Shown: piece after piece, positions 5,837 to 13,408 of the stretch | Layout: each line of letters begins with the position of its first letter | How positions within the stretch are numbered: the first letter of the stretch is position 1 | Source: CAZFER01 sp964517495 | GTDB lineage: Bacteria; Hinthialibacterota; Hinthialibacteria; Hinthialibacterales; Hinthialibacteraceae | DNA length: 23,229 bases | NCBI GenBank assembly: GCA_964517495.1 | Contig: CAZFER010000089.1 | Coordinates: forward strand, 1 to 23,229 | Direction: 5' to 3' | The notes under the pieces: generated by a model | Seen by the model: the letters and a program-made list of their open reading frames with translations, nothing else | The model's database searches: none | What the model was told of the DNA's origin: nothing | Made by a program: the position numbers and the translations under genes

Positions 5837-6062
5837 AACACATGCTCTGGCGGAAAAAGCCGAGTTCACGGATAACGATATGGTCGTGTCCTTGGTGGAT
5901 GGCAGAAAAGTAATTATCCCGTTAGTTTGGTTCCCTCGCTTGGCGAATGCCACGAAAGATCAGCTAGAGAACTACGAACTTCTGGGCGACGGCGAAGGAA
6001 TTCATTGGCCAGAAATCGATGAAGACATCAGTGTTGCCGGTTTACTACGCGGAAATCATTGA
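5817..6062 (+). CDS. DUF2442 domain protein
   Basis: I choose ATG 5817, giving 81 aa and the family N-terminus; the open frame to 5721 lies inside the DUF4160 gene. The product reads MVVSLVDGRKVIIPLVWFPR, LANATKDQLENYELLGDGEG, IHWPEIDEDISVAGLLRG. This is the DUF2442 pattern: a strand pair ending in xPLxWFPRL and a C-terminal IHWPxxDEDIS. DUF2442 is thought to be the antitoxin-like or DNA-binding half of the pair, which is inference from gene context. The gene ends 8 bp before an attC, so DUF4160 and DUF2442 form one cassette. Confidence 0.92.
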   Translation: MSTLSVKTHALAEKAEFTDNDMVVSLVDGRKVIIPLVWFPRLANATKDQLENYELLGDGEGIHWPEIDEDISVAGLLRGNH

Positions 6063-6070
6063 GGAGCGTC

Positions 6071-6134
6071 GCATAACAAGCCCATCCAGCCGACGCCAAA
6101 AAGCGGCGCGGGTGCCAAGGGTAAAACGTTGTTT
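6071..6134 (+). other. Integron attC site abutting repeat copy 2
   Basis: R'' GCATAAC (6071-6077) is followed by AAGCCCATCCAGCCGACGCC, an A-rich loop and AAGCGGCGCGGGTGCCAAGG, nearly the same left half as the site at 1208. The right box is GTTGTTT (6128-6134) instead of GTTRRRY, and repeat copy 2 starts two bases later. Insertion or recombination at the R' box is likely to have altered it. Confidence 0.75.
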
Positions 6135-6159
6135 TTTTTACCCTTGAAAACCATACTGA

Positions 6160-6318
6160 ATATATCACAAACTACTAAACTATTGTCATATGAATCCAGT
6201 CAAAAGAAATTTAGTTGAGTCACCCGAACAATGGCTGCATTCCAGTTTTCGGAATTATGAATTGAATAACGATACAATCATTCGAGTGAATCGCTGGTGG
6301 GAGTGTTGGAATTTCTAA
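6160..6318 (+). pseudogene. RAYT C-terminal remnant, copy 2
   Basis: The same 52-residue frame as copy 1, with a single change, Asp to Asn, in the IIRV[D/N]RWW segment (base 6289). The upstream TGA and the terminal TAA are both kept. Confidence 0.8.
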
Positions 6319-6346
6319 ACTTACAGGGTTCGTAGTAGGAAGCGAT

Positions 6347-6377
6347 CAATGGTAGAATAAACAACATTCTACCATTG
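6347..6377 (+). repeat. REP-like hairpin, copy 2
   Basis: Perfect 12-bp stem CAATGGTAGAAT/ATTCTACCATTG with the same AAACAAC loop as copy 1. The two substitutions relative to copy 1 (6352 and 6372) face each other in the stem and keep it fully paired. Confidence 0.7.
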
Positions 6378-6436
6378 GCACCCGTGCAGAGCAGTATCCA
6401 ATATTCATCAAAAGGGCCAAGAATTTAAAGAGATAA

Positions 6437-6508
6437 GGGTGTGATATTTCTCCGCCACCAACAGAGGCAGAGTTTATTGTTGCGGTAGAAGAAGCAAAAG
6501 AACGCTAA
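6437..6508 (+). pseudogene. Remnant reading frame before the PIN gene
   Basis: A frame without its 5' end encodes DISPPPTEAEFIVAVEEAKE and stops at 6506-6508, three bases before the PIN gene. The composition is protein-like, and another short frame just upstream (QEFKEIRV) ends where this one begins. It may be the tail of a gene cut by repeat copy 2. No family is recognised. Confidence 0.3.
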
Positions 6509-6510
6509 TC

Positions 6511-7002
6511 ATGGCTAATCAAACTGATATGAAACGAAGTGTCTACCTTGAGACATCTATCGTCAGCTATTACACGGCAAGGCCAAGTCGCGATCTTGTT
6601 ATAGCCGCATGGCAGGAAGTTACACATGAGATATGGCCCATGCTGCAGACAGATTTTGACCGTTACATCTCTGCGCTTGTAATCCAGGAGGCATCGCGCG
6701 GAGATAAGGAAGCGGCAGAAAAACGTATGAATGCGCTTTCAGAAATCCCAGTGCTCGAATTGACGGATCAAGCAAGAGAACTAGCGAAATCGCTAATCAC
6801 TTCTGGCGCTATTCCTACGACAACGAAAGAGGATGCACTGCATATTACAGTAGCAAGTCTGAACGGTATGGAGTTCCTGCTGACCTGGAATTTCGGCCAT
6901 ATCAATAACGCATTCAAGAAATCCGGGATCATCAGGGTTATCGAAGATCACGGTTTAGTACCACCAGAGATCTGCTCGCCAGAGGAGCTTATTGGAGACT
7001 GA
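6511..7002 (+). CDS. PIN-domain toxin, VapC-like
   Basis: The 163-aa protein carries the PIN pattern: an N-terminal strand with acidic residue in VYLETSIVSYYTARPSRD (Glu in place of the usual Asp), a mid-helix ISALVIQEASRGDKEAAEKR, and the C-terminal acidic cluster TKEDALHITVASLNGMEFLL followed by TWNFGHINNAF. PIN toxins are Mg-dependent ribonucleases that cut tRNA or rRNA. The start may be 6511 or the ATG at 6529, which sits closer to the conserved part. It is followed after 1 bp by a small gene that is probably its antitoxin. The toxin-first order is unusual for vapBC but common in this PIN subgroup, as I recall. Confidence 0.88.
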   Translation: MANQTDMKRSVYLETSIVSYYTARPSRDLVIAAWQEVTHEIWPMLQTDFDRYISALVIQEASRGDKEAAEKRMNALSEIPVLELTDQARELAKSLITSGAIPTTTKEDALHITVASLNGMEFLLTWNFGHINNAFKKSGIIRVIEDHGLVPPEICSPEELIGD

Positions 7003-7003
7003 C

Positions 7004-7204
7004 ATGAAAGACCCCATAGTAGAAGAAATACGAAAGGCACGACAGGATCATGCAAGAGAATTCAACCATGATCTTTCTGAAATCTGTAAAGACATAAAAA
7101 GAATAGAAAGAGAATGCGGACACAAAGTAGTATCTTTGCCACCAAAGCGGCTAACTAAAACTTCCAGCCGACCTCCTTCGTCGGCGGCTGATGCTGAGCG
7201 TTAG
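7004..7204 (+). CDS. Small antitoxin-like partner of the PIN protein
   Basis: I choose ATG 7004, with GGAG (6994-6997) 6 bases upstream inside the PIN gene end. The 66-aa product reads MKDPIVEEIRKARQDHAREF, NHDLSEICKDIKRIERECGH, KVVSLPPKRL. It is a charged two-helix protein of the kind found after PIN toxins. From about residue 50 (codons from 7149 on) the reading frame runs through the attC site, and the stop codon TAG is supplied by the R' box GTTAGGC. The last 17 or so residues (TKTSSRPPSSAADAER) are therefore attC-encoded and probably not part of the ancestral fold. Confidence 0.75.
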   Translation: MKDPIVEEIRKARQDHAREFNHDLSEICKDIKRIERECGHKVVSLPPKRLTKTSSRPPSSAADAER

Positions 7205-7206
7205 GC
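7149..7206 (+). other. Integron attC site
   Basis: R'' GGCTAAC (7149-7155) and R' GTTAGGC (7200-7206) are exact inverse complements apart from one base. Arms CAGCCGAC and GTCGGCGGCTG close around loop CTCCTTC. At 58 bp this is the most canonical attC of the window. It overlaps the end of the PIN partner gene. Confidence 0.88.
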
Positions 7207-7214
7207 AAAAGAAA

Positions 7215-7242
7215 TTGAACCAAAAAGGCAAGATGGTATGAT
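7215..7242 (+). promoter_or_regulatory. Promoter of the retropepsin cassette
   Basis: -35 TTGAAC (7215-7220), 16-bp spacer, -10 TATGAT (7237-7242). The -10 ends 6 bases before the ATG at 7249, so the predicted transcript starts at or near the ATG itself, suggesting leaderless translation. Confidence 0.5.
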
Positions 7243-7248
7243 AGCGTT

Positions 7249-7470
7249 ATGGGAGCATTCTGCGTGGGTTGCAAGATCGAGAACCACGTGCATCGCAGCA
7301 AAGGTGTTCGCATCGCAAAAGCCCTTGTCGACACGGGTAGTGAGTATACCTGGATCCCGAGTTCAAAGCTCGAAAAAATTGGTGTTACCCGGGAGAAGAA
7401 GGACCTTCGCTTCGTGATGGCAAATGGCAACGTGGTTACTCGAAGGGTCGGTTTTGGGATAATAAGGTAA
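7249..7470 (+). pseudogene. Retropepsin-like aspartic protease, C-terminus missing
   Basis: The 73-aa frame has the clan AD active-site motif in ALVDTGSEYTWIPSSKLEKI, then RFVMANGNVVTRRVGFGII. The order is strand, DTG loop, flap and second strand, as in single-domain retropepsin-like proteins of bacteria. Such proteins are usually about 110-140 residues and continue with a second conserved segment (often LLG). Here the reading stops with TAA at 7468-7470, just where similarity to the neighbouring minus-strand gene begins, so the 3' part appears to be lost at a junction. A dimer of half-size subunits, as in retroviral proteases, cannot be ruled out. Confidence 0.7.
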
Positions 7471-7657
7471 ATTCATTTTCAGTCAATTCAATCATTTCTC
7501 CTTCCGTTAATCGTTCATTAATCTTCGAAGCATTCTTTTCCATCACACCATGAAATTGATCATGATCAAAAGCACGTATTTCTAATGAAATGACAGTGAA
7601 TAAAATCAAAGTAAAACCTAAAAATATAAATAGAGAGATTTTGGAAAATACACGCAT
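7436..7657 (-). CDS. Small exported or membrane-anchored protein, possibly truncated
   Basis: The 73-aa minus-strand frame has a good Shine-Dalgarno sequence (AAAGGAG, 7 bases before the ATG). Its N-terminal hydrophobic segment RVFSKISLFIFLGFTLILFT would be a signal peptide or anchor. A short charged tail follows (FHGVMEKNASKINERLTEGE, MIELTENEF). No family is recognised. The last 35 bp overlap the end of the retropepsin frame, so its natural C-terminus may have been replaced at the array boundary. It is divergent from the alpha-2-macroglobulin gene across a 214-bp AT-rich gap that must hold promoters for both. That gap contains a GGAATATTTCC inverted repeat (7797-7807) but no promoter I would commit to. 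Confidence 0.6.
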   Translation of the reverse strand: MRVFSKISLFIFLGFTLILFTVISLEIRAFDHDQFHGVMEKNASKINERLTEGEMIELTENEFTLLSQNRPFE

Positions 7658-7871
7658 AAAATTCTCCTTTCTTTGTTTTTAGATATAAATTTAAGGTCGC
7701 ATCTTTTGTGGGTTTAAAAGTGATTTACTTGATGAATGTCCCCAGAAAGAATTGCCGAACAAACCTATTATATTTTTAGCATATTTTTGAATTTTTGGAA
7801 TATTTCCACTTTTTTAAGATATATAGTTGGAGAAAGCCTTATCAAACGTGGGAATCAAGGAGACTTTAATA

Positions 7872-10800
7872 ATGAAACGCGTAACTCTTTTAAGATCAAT
7901 GTGTTTTCTCTTACTTGTCAGTATTTGCCCTACCATGCTTTCGGCTCAACCGATTGATGAATTTCCTCTAAATCAAGCGACTATGGATAATAATTCCTTC
8001 ATTAAAACATCGGTGAATGGGTACTCTCTCCCCCATGTCGAAACCGGCTTGTTTCCAGCAAGTGAAGGCCTGCAAGAGGGATATTGGGTATCCCTCAAAC
8101 CGGGCGATGCCACTCTACTCATGGGACAAAAGGCCGTTGAAACTCAGGGGCCGGTGGTTCTAACCGTGGAATACAGCGTGGTGGAAGGCAACCCACAGCT
8201 TGCCGTTGTCGCATTAAACGCTCCGGATGCTGAAACGGATGGCCAATTGGCATATACTCAATCCACGGTATCCAACAAAGTGGGGGATTTTAAAACCCAA
8301 CGCATGCATATCGTCTATGATCCTCCAGCAGGGCAATTTTTGCCTGCTGTTCAGCCTTCGCTTTATGAGGATGCTGACTCGGATGCAACCGTGGTGATTT
8401 ATTCACTCTCCGTGTATCCCTTCGATCCAAAAGATTCATCCAAAGTCACCACTGTTCCAGATGGGCGGTTCGACACAGCTGGTGCTGAGTATTTTGAAAA
8501 CATCAATTCCGACCAGGGTGAGGTGGTCCATGAGCCTGATAACGAAACCGTTGCTTTGAATACCGGCGGTGGTAAGCAGGCAGCCAATCTCGGCGTACGC
8601 TCCACCAACGGCACGGCTGAGGACCAACTGCTGAGCGTCAGCATCCAGGCGTCGCGTCTTGGTGGAAATGACGGCCAAACAGCTCTTGTTTTAAGCGATG
8701 GCATTTGCACCAGTGCTCTATTTGTCAACAACAATCAAATCGCCTTATCCCCTGATGTTTCTAATCTTATGGTTGCCGGTTCAGGCTTCTCCTCACAGAA
8801 TCCAGTTTATGCCATCGTACAAAATGGTGGAGGAGAAAATCCCTCATCCTTACGTTTTGATAATCTTTCTGTAAATACCTTAAGCGAAAAATCCATCCTG
8901 GGCTTACCAGAAGAAGTGGAATCGACCCTTCCTGAATCAGTAGCAGCAACCTTAATGCTTCCTAAGGCCTTATATAGTGGTAGCAAAGGCTCATTTTCTC
9001 TCACCACCATGGATTCAAAAAGCAAAAAGCCAGTCAGCCTGCAATTTGAAATGAAGTTAAGCAACGGTGATCAGCAACACATAATCGGCAACAGCCAAAC
9101 CAATAATCGTGGCTTTTCCAACCGCTCATTCGATGTCCCCAATCTCTCTCCAGGAACATGGAGCGTTCAAGTCAGCAGTTTTGGCGAAACGATATTAAAT
9201 GGTGAGGTCGATATCAAAAAAGGCGGTTTGTTATTTATCGAAACCGATAAGCCCATTTATAAACCGGGCCAAACTATCCAGGGACGGGTTTTATTCCTCA
9301 ACAATACCCTTTCTCCACTTCAAAGTGATATCGAACTCTCTATCTCCGATGCTAAAGGCCTAAAAATCCATAAAGAAACCTTGACCACCAACAAATATGG
9401 AGTTGCCTCATTCGAACTTCCCCTGGCCAATGAGTTGAATTTTGGCATCTGGAAACTTTCCGCCCAGGCCGGCGCGGATATTCGCATTGAAAAGGACATT
9501 GAAGTGGATCGATACGTTTTACCGTCATTTGAGATTGACCTCCAACTTGCCAGGCAATGGTTTTTGGTGGATGAACGCATCACCGGCACCATCGAAAGCC
9601 GTTATTTCTTTGGCAAACCGGTGGAAGGTAAAGTCCATATCGAAGCCTTAAAGTATGTAGGTACCTGGGAGGAATTCGCCACTTCGGATGGAAATTTGCA
9701 GGATGGTGTGTATTCCTTTGATCTCCCCAAAGTGGATTATGTGGCCGGAACACCCGGCGCGGAGGGGGACGGCACCGTTCAACTCAAAATCACTGTGACC
9801 GACGAAACCGGCCATGAGGAATCGACTGATGCCCTGGTAAAAATCGTCGATTCCGGTGTTTCCATAAGGATTATCCCTGAATCTGAAGTCATCAAACCAG
9901 GGCTTAATCAGGAGCTCTTGATCGTAACCGAAACCCCGGAAGGCAAACCATTATCCCTCGATACAAGTTTAACTATATTATTTATGAACGAAGATGGCCG
10001 AACCATCAAAGAATTGAATGAAAAGATAACCACACAAGATGGCTTGGCCGTTTATAACTTCGATGTTCCTTCCGAAACCATATTGGCCACCATAACCTCA
10101 AAGGCAAGTTATGAAGGCCATTCCCAATCACAGACATTAATCCAACGCGCTGTTTATTCCCCAGGTTCAAACTTCATCCATTTGCGCCAGCGTAACGAAG
10201 GAATTCTGCAAGTTGGTGATGAAGCCGTATTCGATGTTTTCGCAACTCAAAAAGGTACCCTATTCTTTGATGTCTATGCCAATGGGCGTACTCTCTTTTC
10301 CAACGCGGTTGAAGGCCGTGAAGTGCGCTTTACCGTCACACCAGGTATGAGCCCCAAAGCCAAATTAGTGACCTATATGATTCAGGAGGATAACGAAGTT
10401 TCCGCGGATGTGCTTCCTTTTGATGTCGAACTCAGCACCCCAGTCGATCTACAAGCCCAATTCAGCGCTGAAGAAGTCAAGCCGGGTGATCCCGTACAAC
10501 TCTCCATCCAGGCAGGCACTCAATCAATGGTTGGCTTGGCCATCGTGGACGAATCCGTATTTGCCCTTGCCGAAGGCCGCCTAAACCTGCGCAATGTATT
10601 TGCAGAATTGGAACGAATCTTCATGGAACCTCAAATTGAAGTCCATGACAATCCCAACAATAATCCCTGGGGACCACGCCCCATGCCTGAATACGGCGCC
10701 AAAGGTACAGAAGATATTCTGGGTGATCACAATCTGCGGATCATCACCTCTGAAAACCTGACTGTACCCAAAGGTGAATCCATTGATCCCTATCTATTCT

Positions 10801-13028
10801 GGGGAAATGAAAAATTCCGGGGCAATGTTCCTGTTGAATTATTCCCCCAACCCGTTCTTGAAGATGGGGCAGAAGCTGGAGGTCAAACCCAATATCAGGA
10901 ACCCGACCGTGTGCGCACGTTCTTCCCCGAAACCTGGGTGTGGAATCCGGAACTGGAAACCGACGCCTCAGGTAACGCCAGCCTGGATTTAACCGCTCCA
11001 GATAGCATTACAACATGGAAACTGCAAGCCGTTTCCACCTCTGAACAAGGCTTGGGGATCACCGAAGGCTCGTTACGGGTCTTCCAGGATTTCTTTGTCG
11101 AACCAGACCTCCCCTATTCCGTTATCCGGGGCGACCGCTTCCCCATGCGGGTGCGGGTATTCAATTACATCGATCAGGAACAAACCATTCGCATTACCTT
11201 GGAGGATTCAGAAGGCCTTGGCCTGCAGGATGATTCGGTACAAGAGGTAACCGTTCCCGCCAACGGTGCCGAGGGAGTGGAATTTACCCTCGAACCCACC
11301 AAAGTGGGAACCATCCCGGTCAAACTCATCGCGCAATCATCCGCCCGAGCGGATGCTATCCAAAAAAATCTTCTTGTCGAACCTGAAGGCGTTCGCCAGG
11401 AAAGGCTGCACAATGGTTTCCTTGAAGGGGCAACAGAAACCATCATTGATTTATCTCTTCCCACTCCAGGACCGTGGCTTGAACCTAAACCTGAAGAAGA
11501 TGGGACCAATCCAACACGGGAAATCTCACCGCCCATCATCCAGATCGTAACCGATTCAGAGCGCCTTAAAGTATCCGTCACCGCCAGTTTGGTGGGTCAA
11601 TCCCTGGATGGTTTGGATGATCTGTTGGGGATGCCCTATGGCTGCGGTGAACAAAACATGATCTTTTTGGCTCCCGATATCGAAGTGCTGCGCTACTTGA
11701 AACACACCGGTCAGCTAATGCCCGCCATTCGTGCCAAGGCGGAACACTTCATCACCACCGGCTATCAACGAGAATTGACTTTCCGCCGTCAGGATGGTTC
11801 CTTTTCCGCTTTTGGTGAACAGGATGAAAGCGGAAGCCTGTGGTTGACCGCCTTTGTCCTGTCGACCTTCAGCAGTGCACGCGAGGTACGAACCATCGAT
11901 GATACTGTCCTTTCCGAAGCCGCTTCCTGGATCCTCTCTCATCAAAACGATGACGGATCATGGGATCCGGTTGGATTCTTAATCCATAAAGAACTTTCCG
12001 GCGGTTTGGAAGGCAACCTTGCCTTAAGCGCCTTTGTGACCAACGCCTTGCTCGAATATGGCGAAGCGGATAGCAATGCAGTTGATAACGCCTTGTCCTA
12101 TCTTGAAAACCATATGACCGATGAACGAATCGATTCATATGTACTTTCCTTGATTGCCTATGCTCTGGCCAAAGCAGAGCATCCTTCGACAGATTCGGCT
12201 GTAAATGAACTTTTGAAACGCGCCATCAGTTCAAGCAGGGGCATCCACTGGGAACCCCATGCGGTTGAATCAACCGGCTATGCCGCCATGGCCTTGATGA
12301 TGCTCAACCGGCCCGAAGCTCAGCCCGCCCTCGAATGGCTGGCCACCCAACGCAATAGTTTCGGTGGACATGGCAGTACTCAGGATACGGTGGTGGCCTT
12401 TAAAGCTTTGGCTCAAGCCGCGGCTATGCAGGGACGCGATATCGACGCCACCCTCGAGGTGCTCATCAACGGTGAGGTTTTATACACCTTTCACGTAACT
12501 CAAGAAAACTTCGATGTGTTACAATCGGTCGAGCTGGAACCGGCGGATAAAATCACCCTGCGAAAAACCGGTACTGGCAAGGTGTTGTATCAAGTGGTCC
12601 ATGCCTATAACATCCCCGCCATGCCCGAACCGGTCGGACAGGATATTCAACTCAAAGTCGAATATTCATCTGAGCACGTGACGGTTGATGATATCGTTGA
12701 TGTTAATGTCACCGTCAATTATTTTGGCGTGGAAGAAGAGACCGGTATGTCAATTGTCGATGTCTCTATCCCCACTGGTTTTGCTTTGGTGCAAGAATCA
12801 CTGGATCGAGTAAAATCGATGGAGCTGATCAAACGAGTCGAGCAGGCTGGACGCAAGGTGATCTTCTATATCGATCACTTAACCAGCGGCGAACCCTTTA
12901 AATATGGTTACCAGGTCAAAGCCCGCTACCCCGTCAAAGCCGATGGGGGAACCAGCACCGCCTATCTATATTACGATCCCGAAACCCGAGTCGAAGCCGG
13001 TGGTTTGAATCTGATCATCGAAGAATAG
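7872..13028 (+). CDS. Secreted alpha-2-macroglobulin family protein
   Basis: The 1,718-aa product starts at ATG 7872 (AAGGAG 9 bases upstream). A signal peptide (KRVTLLRSMCFLLLVSICPT, cut near LSAQ) lacks a lipobox Cys, so it should be free in the periplasm or outside rather than lipid-anchored as in E. coli YfhM. Residues 30-440 are an extra beta-rich region. MG2 begins near 451 (LLFIETDKPIYKPGQTIQGR). An A2M_N_2-like domain lies near 825-925 (VGLAIVDESVFALAEGRLNL). A Pro/Asn-rich bait-like stretch follows at about 925-1010, and MG7 near 1015 (FFPETWVWNPELETDASGNA). The thioester domain has GCGEQN with Cys1258 and Gln1261, then GGHGSTQDTVVAFKAL. A receptor-binding-like domain covers about 1596-1718. 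The family traps attacking proteases by bait cleavage and thioester capture; all key residues are present. Confidence 0.95.
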   Translation: MKRVTLLRSMCFLLLVSICPTMLSAQPIDEFPLNQATMDNNSFIKTSVNGYSLPHVETGLFPASEGLQEGYWVSLKPGDATLLMGQKAVETQGPVVLTVEYSVVEGNPQLAVVALNAPDAETDGQLAYTQSTVSNKVGDFKTQRMHIVYDPPAGQFLPAVQPSLYEDADSDATVVIYSLSVYPFDPKDSSKVTTVPDGRFDTAGAEYFENINSDQGEVVHEPDNETVALNTGGGKQAANLGVRSTNGTAEDQLLSVSIQASRLGGNDGQTALVLSDGICTSALFVNNNQIALSPDVSNLMVAGSGFSSQNPVYAIVQNGGGENPSSLRFDNLSVNTLSEKSILGLPEEVESTLPESVAATLMLPKALYSGSKGSFSLTTMDSKSKKPVSLQFEMKLSNGDQQHIIGNSQTNNRGFSNRSFDVPNLSPGTWSVQVSSFGETILNGEVDIKKGGLLFIETDKPIYKPGQTIQGRVLFLNNTLSPLQSDIELSISDAKGLKIHKETLTTNKYGVASFELPLANELNFGIWKLSAQAGADIRIEKDIEVDRYVLPSFEIDLQLARQWFLVDERITGTIESRYFFGKPVEGKVHIEALKYVGTWEEFATSDGNLQDGVYSFDLPKVDYVAGTPGAEGDGTVQLKITVTDETGHEESTDALVKIVDSGVSIRIIPESEVIKPGLNQELLIVTETPEGKPLSLDTSLTILFMNEDGRTIKELNEKITTQDGLAVYNFDVPSETILATITSKASYEGHSQSQTLIQRAVYSPGSNFIHLRQRNEGILQVGDEAVFDVFATQKGTLFFDVYANGRTLFSNAVEGREVRFTVTPGMSPKAKLVTYMIQEDNEVSADVLPFDVELSTPVDLQAQFSAEEVKPGDPVQLSIQAGTQSMVGLAIVDESVFALAEGRLNLRNVFAELERIFMEPQIEVHDNPNNNPWGPRPMPEYGAKGTEDILGDHNLRIITSENLTVPKGESIDPYLFWGNEKFRGNVPVELFPQPVLEDGAEAGGQTQYQEPDRVRTFFPETWVWNPELETDASGNASLDLTAPDSITTWKLQAVSTSEQGLGITEGSLRVFQDFFVEPDLPYSVIRGDRFPMRVRVFNYIDQEQTIRITLEDSEGLGLQDDSVQEVTVPANGAEGVEFTLEPTKVGTIPVKLIAQSSARADAIQKNLLVEPEGVRQERLHNGFLEGATETIIDLSLPTPGPWLEPKPEEDGTNPTREISPPIIQIVTDSERLKVSVTASLVGQSLDGLDDLLGMPYGCGEQNMIFLAPDIEVLRYLKHTGQLMPAIRAKAEHFITTGYQRELTFRRQDGSFSAFGEQDESGSLWLTAFVLSTFSSAREVRTIDDTVLSEAASWILSHQNDDGSWDPVGFLIHKELSGGLEGNLALSAFVTNALLEYGEADSNAVDNALSYLENHMTDERIDSYVLSLIAYALAKAEHPSTDSAVNELLKRAISSSRGIHWEPHAVESTGYAAMALMMLNRPEAQPALEWLATQRNSFGGHGSTQDTVVAFKALAQAAAMQGRDIDATLEVLINGEVLYTFHVTQENFDVLQSVELEPADKITLRKTGTGKVLYQVVHAYNIPAMPEPVGQDIQLKVEYSSEHVTVDDIVDVNVTVNYFGVEEETGMSIVDVSIPTGFALVQESLDRVKSMELIKRVEQAGRKVIFYIDHLTSGEPFKYGYQVKARYPVKADGGTSTAYLYYDPETRVEAGGLNLIIEE

Positions 13029-13053
13029 ATTGGATTGATATAAAATAACAGTA

Positions 13054-13092
13054 AGGGGGAGTGCATCATACTCCCTCTTATGTTTGTTTATT
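13054..13092 (+). terminator. Rho-independent terminator of the alpha-2-macroglobulin gene
   Basis: The 10-bp stem AAGGGGGAGT/ACTCCCTCTT (one G-T pair) with loop GCATCAT lies 26 bp after the stop codon and is followed by the T-rich ATGTTTGTTTATTTT. Confidence 0.75.
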
Positions 13093-13140
13093 TTACTCAC
13101 AGATATTCGTATTGGTATTCCCATTGCATCAATGGTCGAT

Positions 13141-13408
13141 TTCAATATTGCTCTCTGTTTATATTTTGAATATACTATGAGAGTGCATATTGATATATTT
13201 GAAATCGTTCCGGATAAGAAATCATCATTGAACCTTTTAAAACTGACCGGATCAAATCCCCGGTTTTTTTGAATTTATACGCACTGAAGATGAATTATCC
13301 AAAATCCTGGGTGGAAGAAAAGTGGATATGGTGACAGAAAAGTTTTTGCATAAACTGATACGGCAACGTGTGATTAACAACATGGAGACTCTTTACCATG
13401 AATCCTAA
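13141..13408 (+). pseudogene. mntA: MntA-like nucleotidyltransferase remnant
   Basis: Two frames carry pieces of a minimal nucleotidyltransferase. The first (to 13272) reads VHIDIFEIVPDKKSSLNLLK, LTG. The second, shifted by one base at a T7 run (13264-13270), reads EDELSKILGGRKVDMVTEKF, LHKLIRQRVINNMETLYHES and stops at 13406-13408. The family pattern is GSxARGExxxxSDIDxLVE, then LxxLLGRKVDLVT. Here the GSxARGE loop is replaced by FEYTM and the first catalytic Asp by His, so it is inactive even apart from the frameshift. MntA is the antitoxin that AMPylates the HEPN toxin HepT. Its end overlaps the HepT remnant by 11 bp, the usual arrangement. Confidence 0.75.

Larger units (their letters stand above)
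6136..6387 (+). repeat. 252-bp direct repeat, copy 2 (RAYT 3' end plus hairpin)
   Basis: Second copy of 4912-5163, offset 1,224 bp, 248 of 252 bases identical without gaps. It starts within a T-run right after the attC at 6071 and ends at GCACCCGTGC. The sequence after the repeat differs from copy 1, so the unit rather than the whole cassette was duplicated. Confidence 0.93.

Noticed and set aside
7736..7957. 73-codon plus-strand frame before the alpha-2-macroglobulin gene
   Set aside because: Overlaps the signal-peptide region of the large gene in another frame and has no family features.
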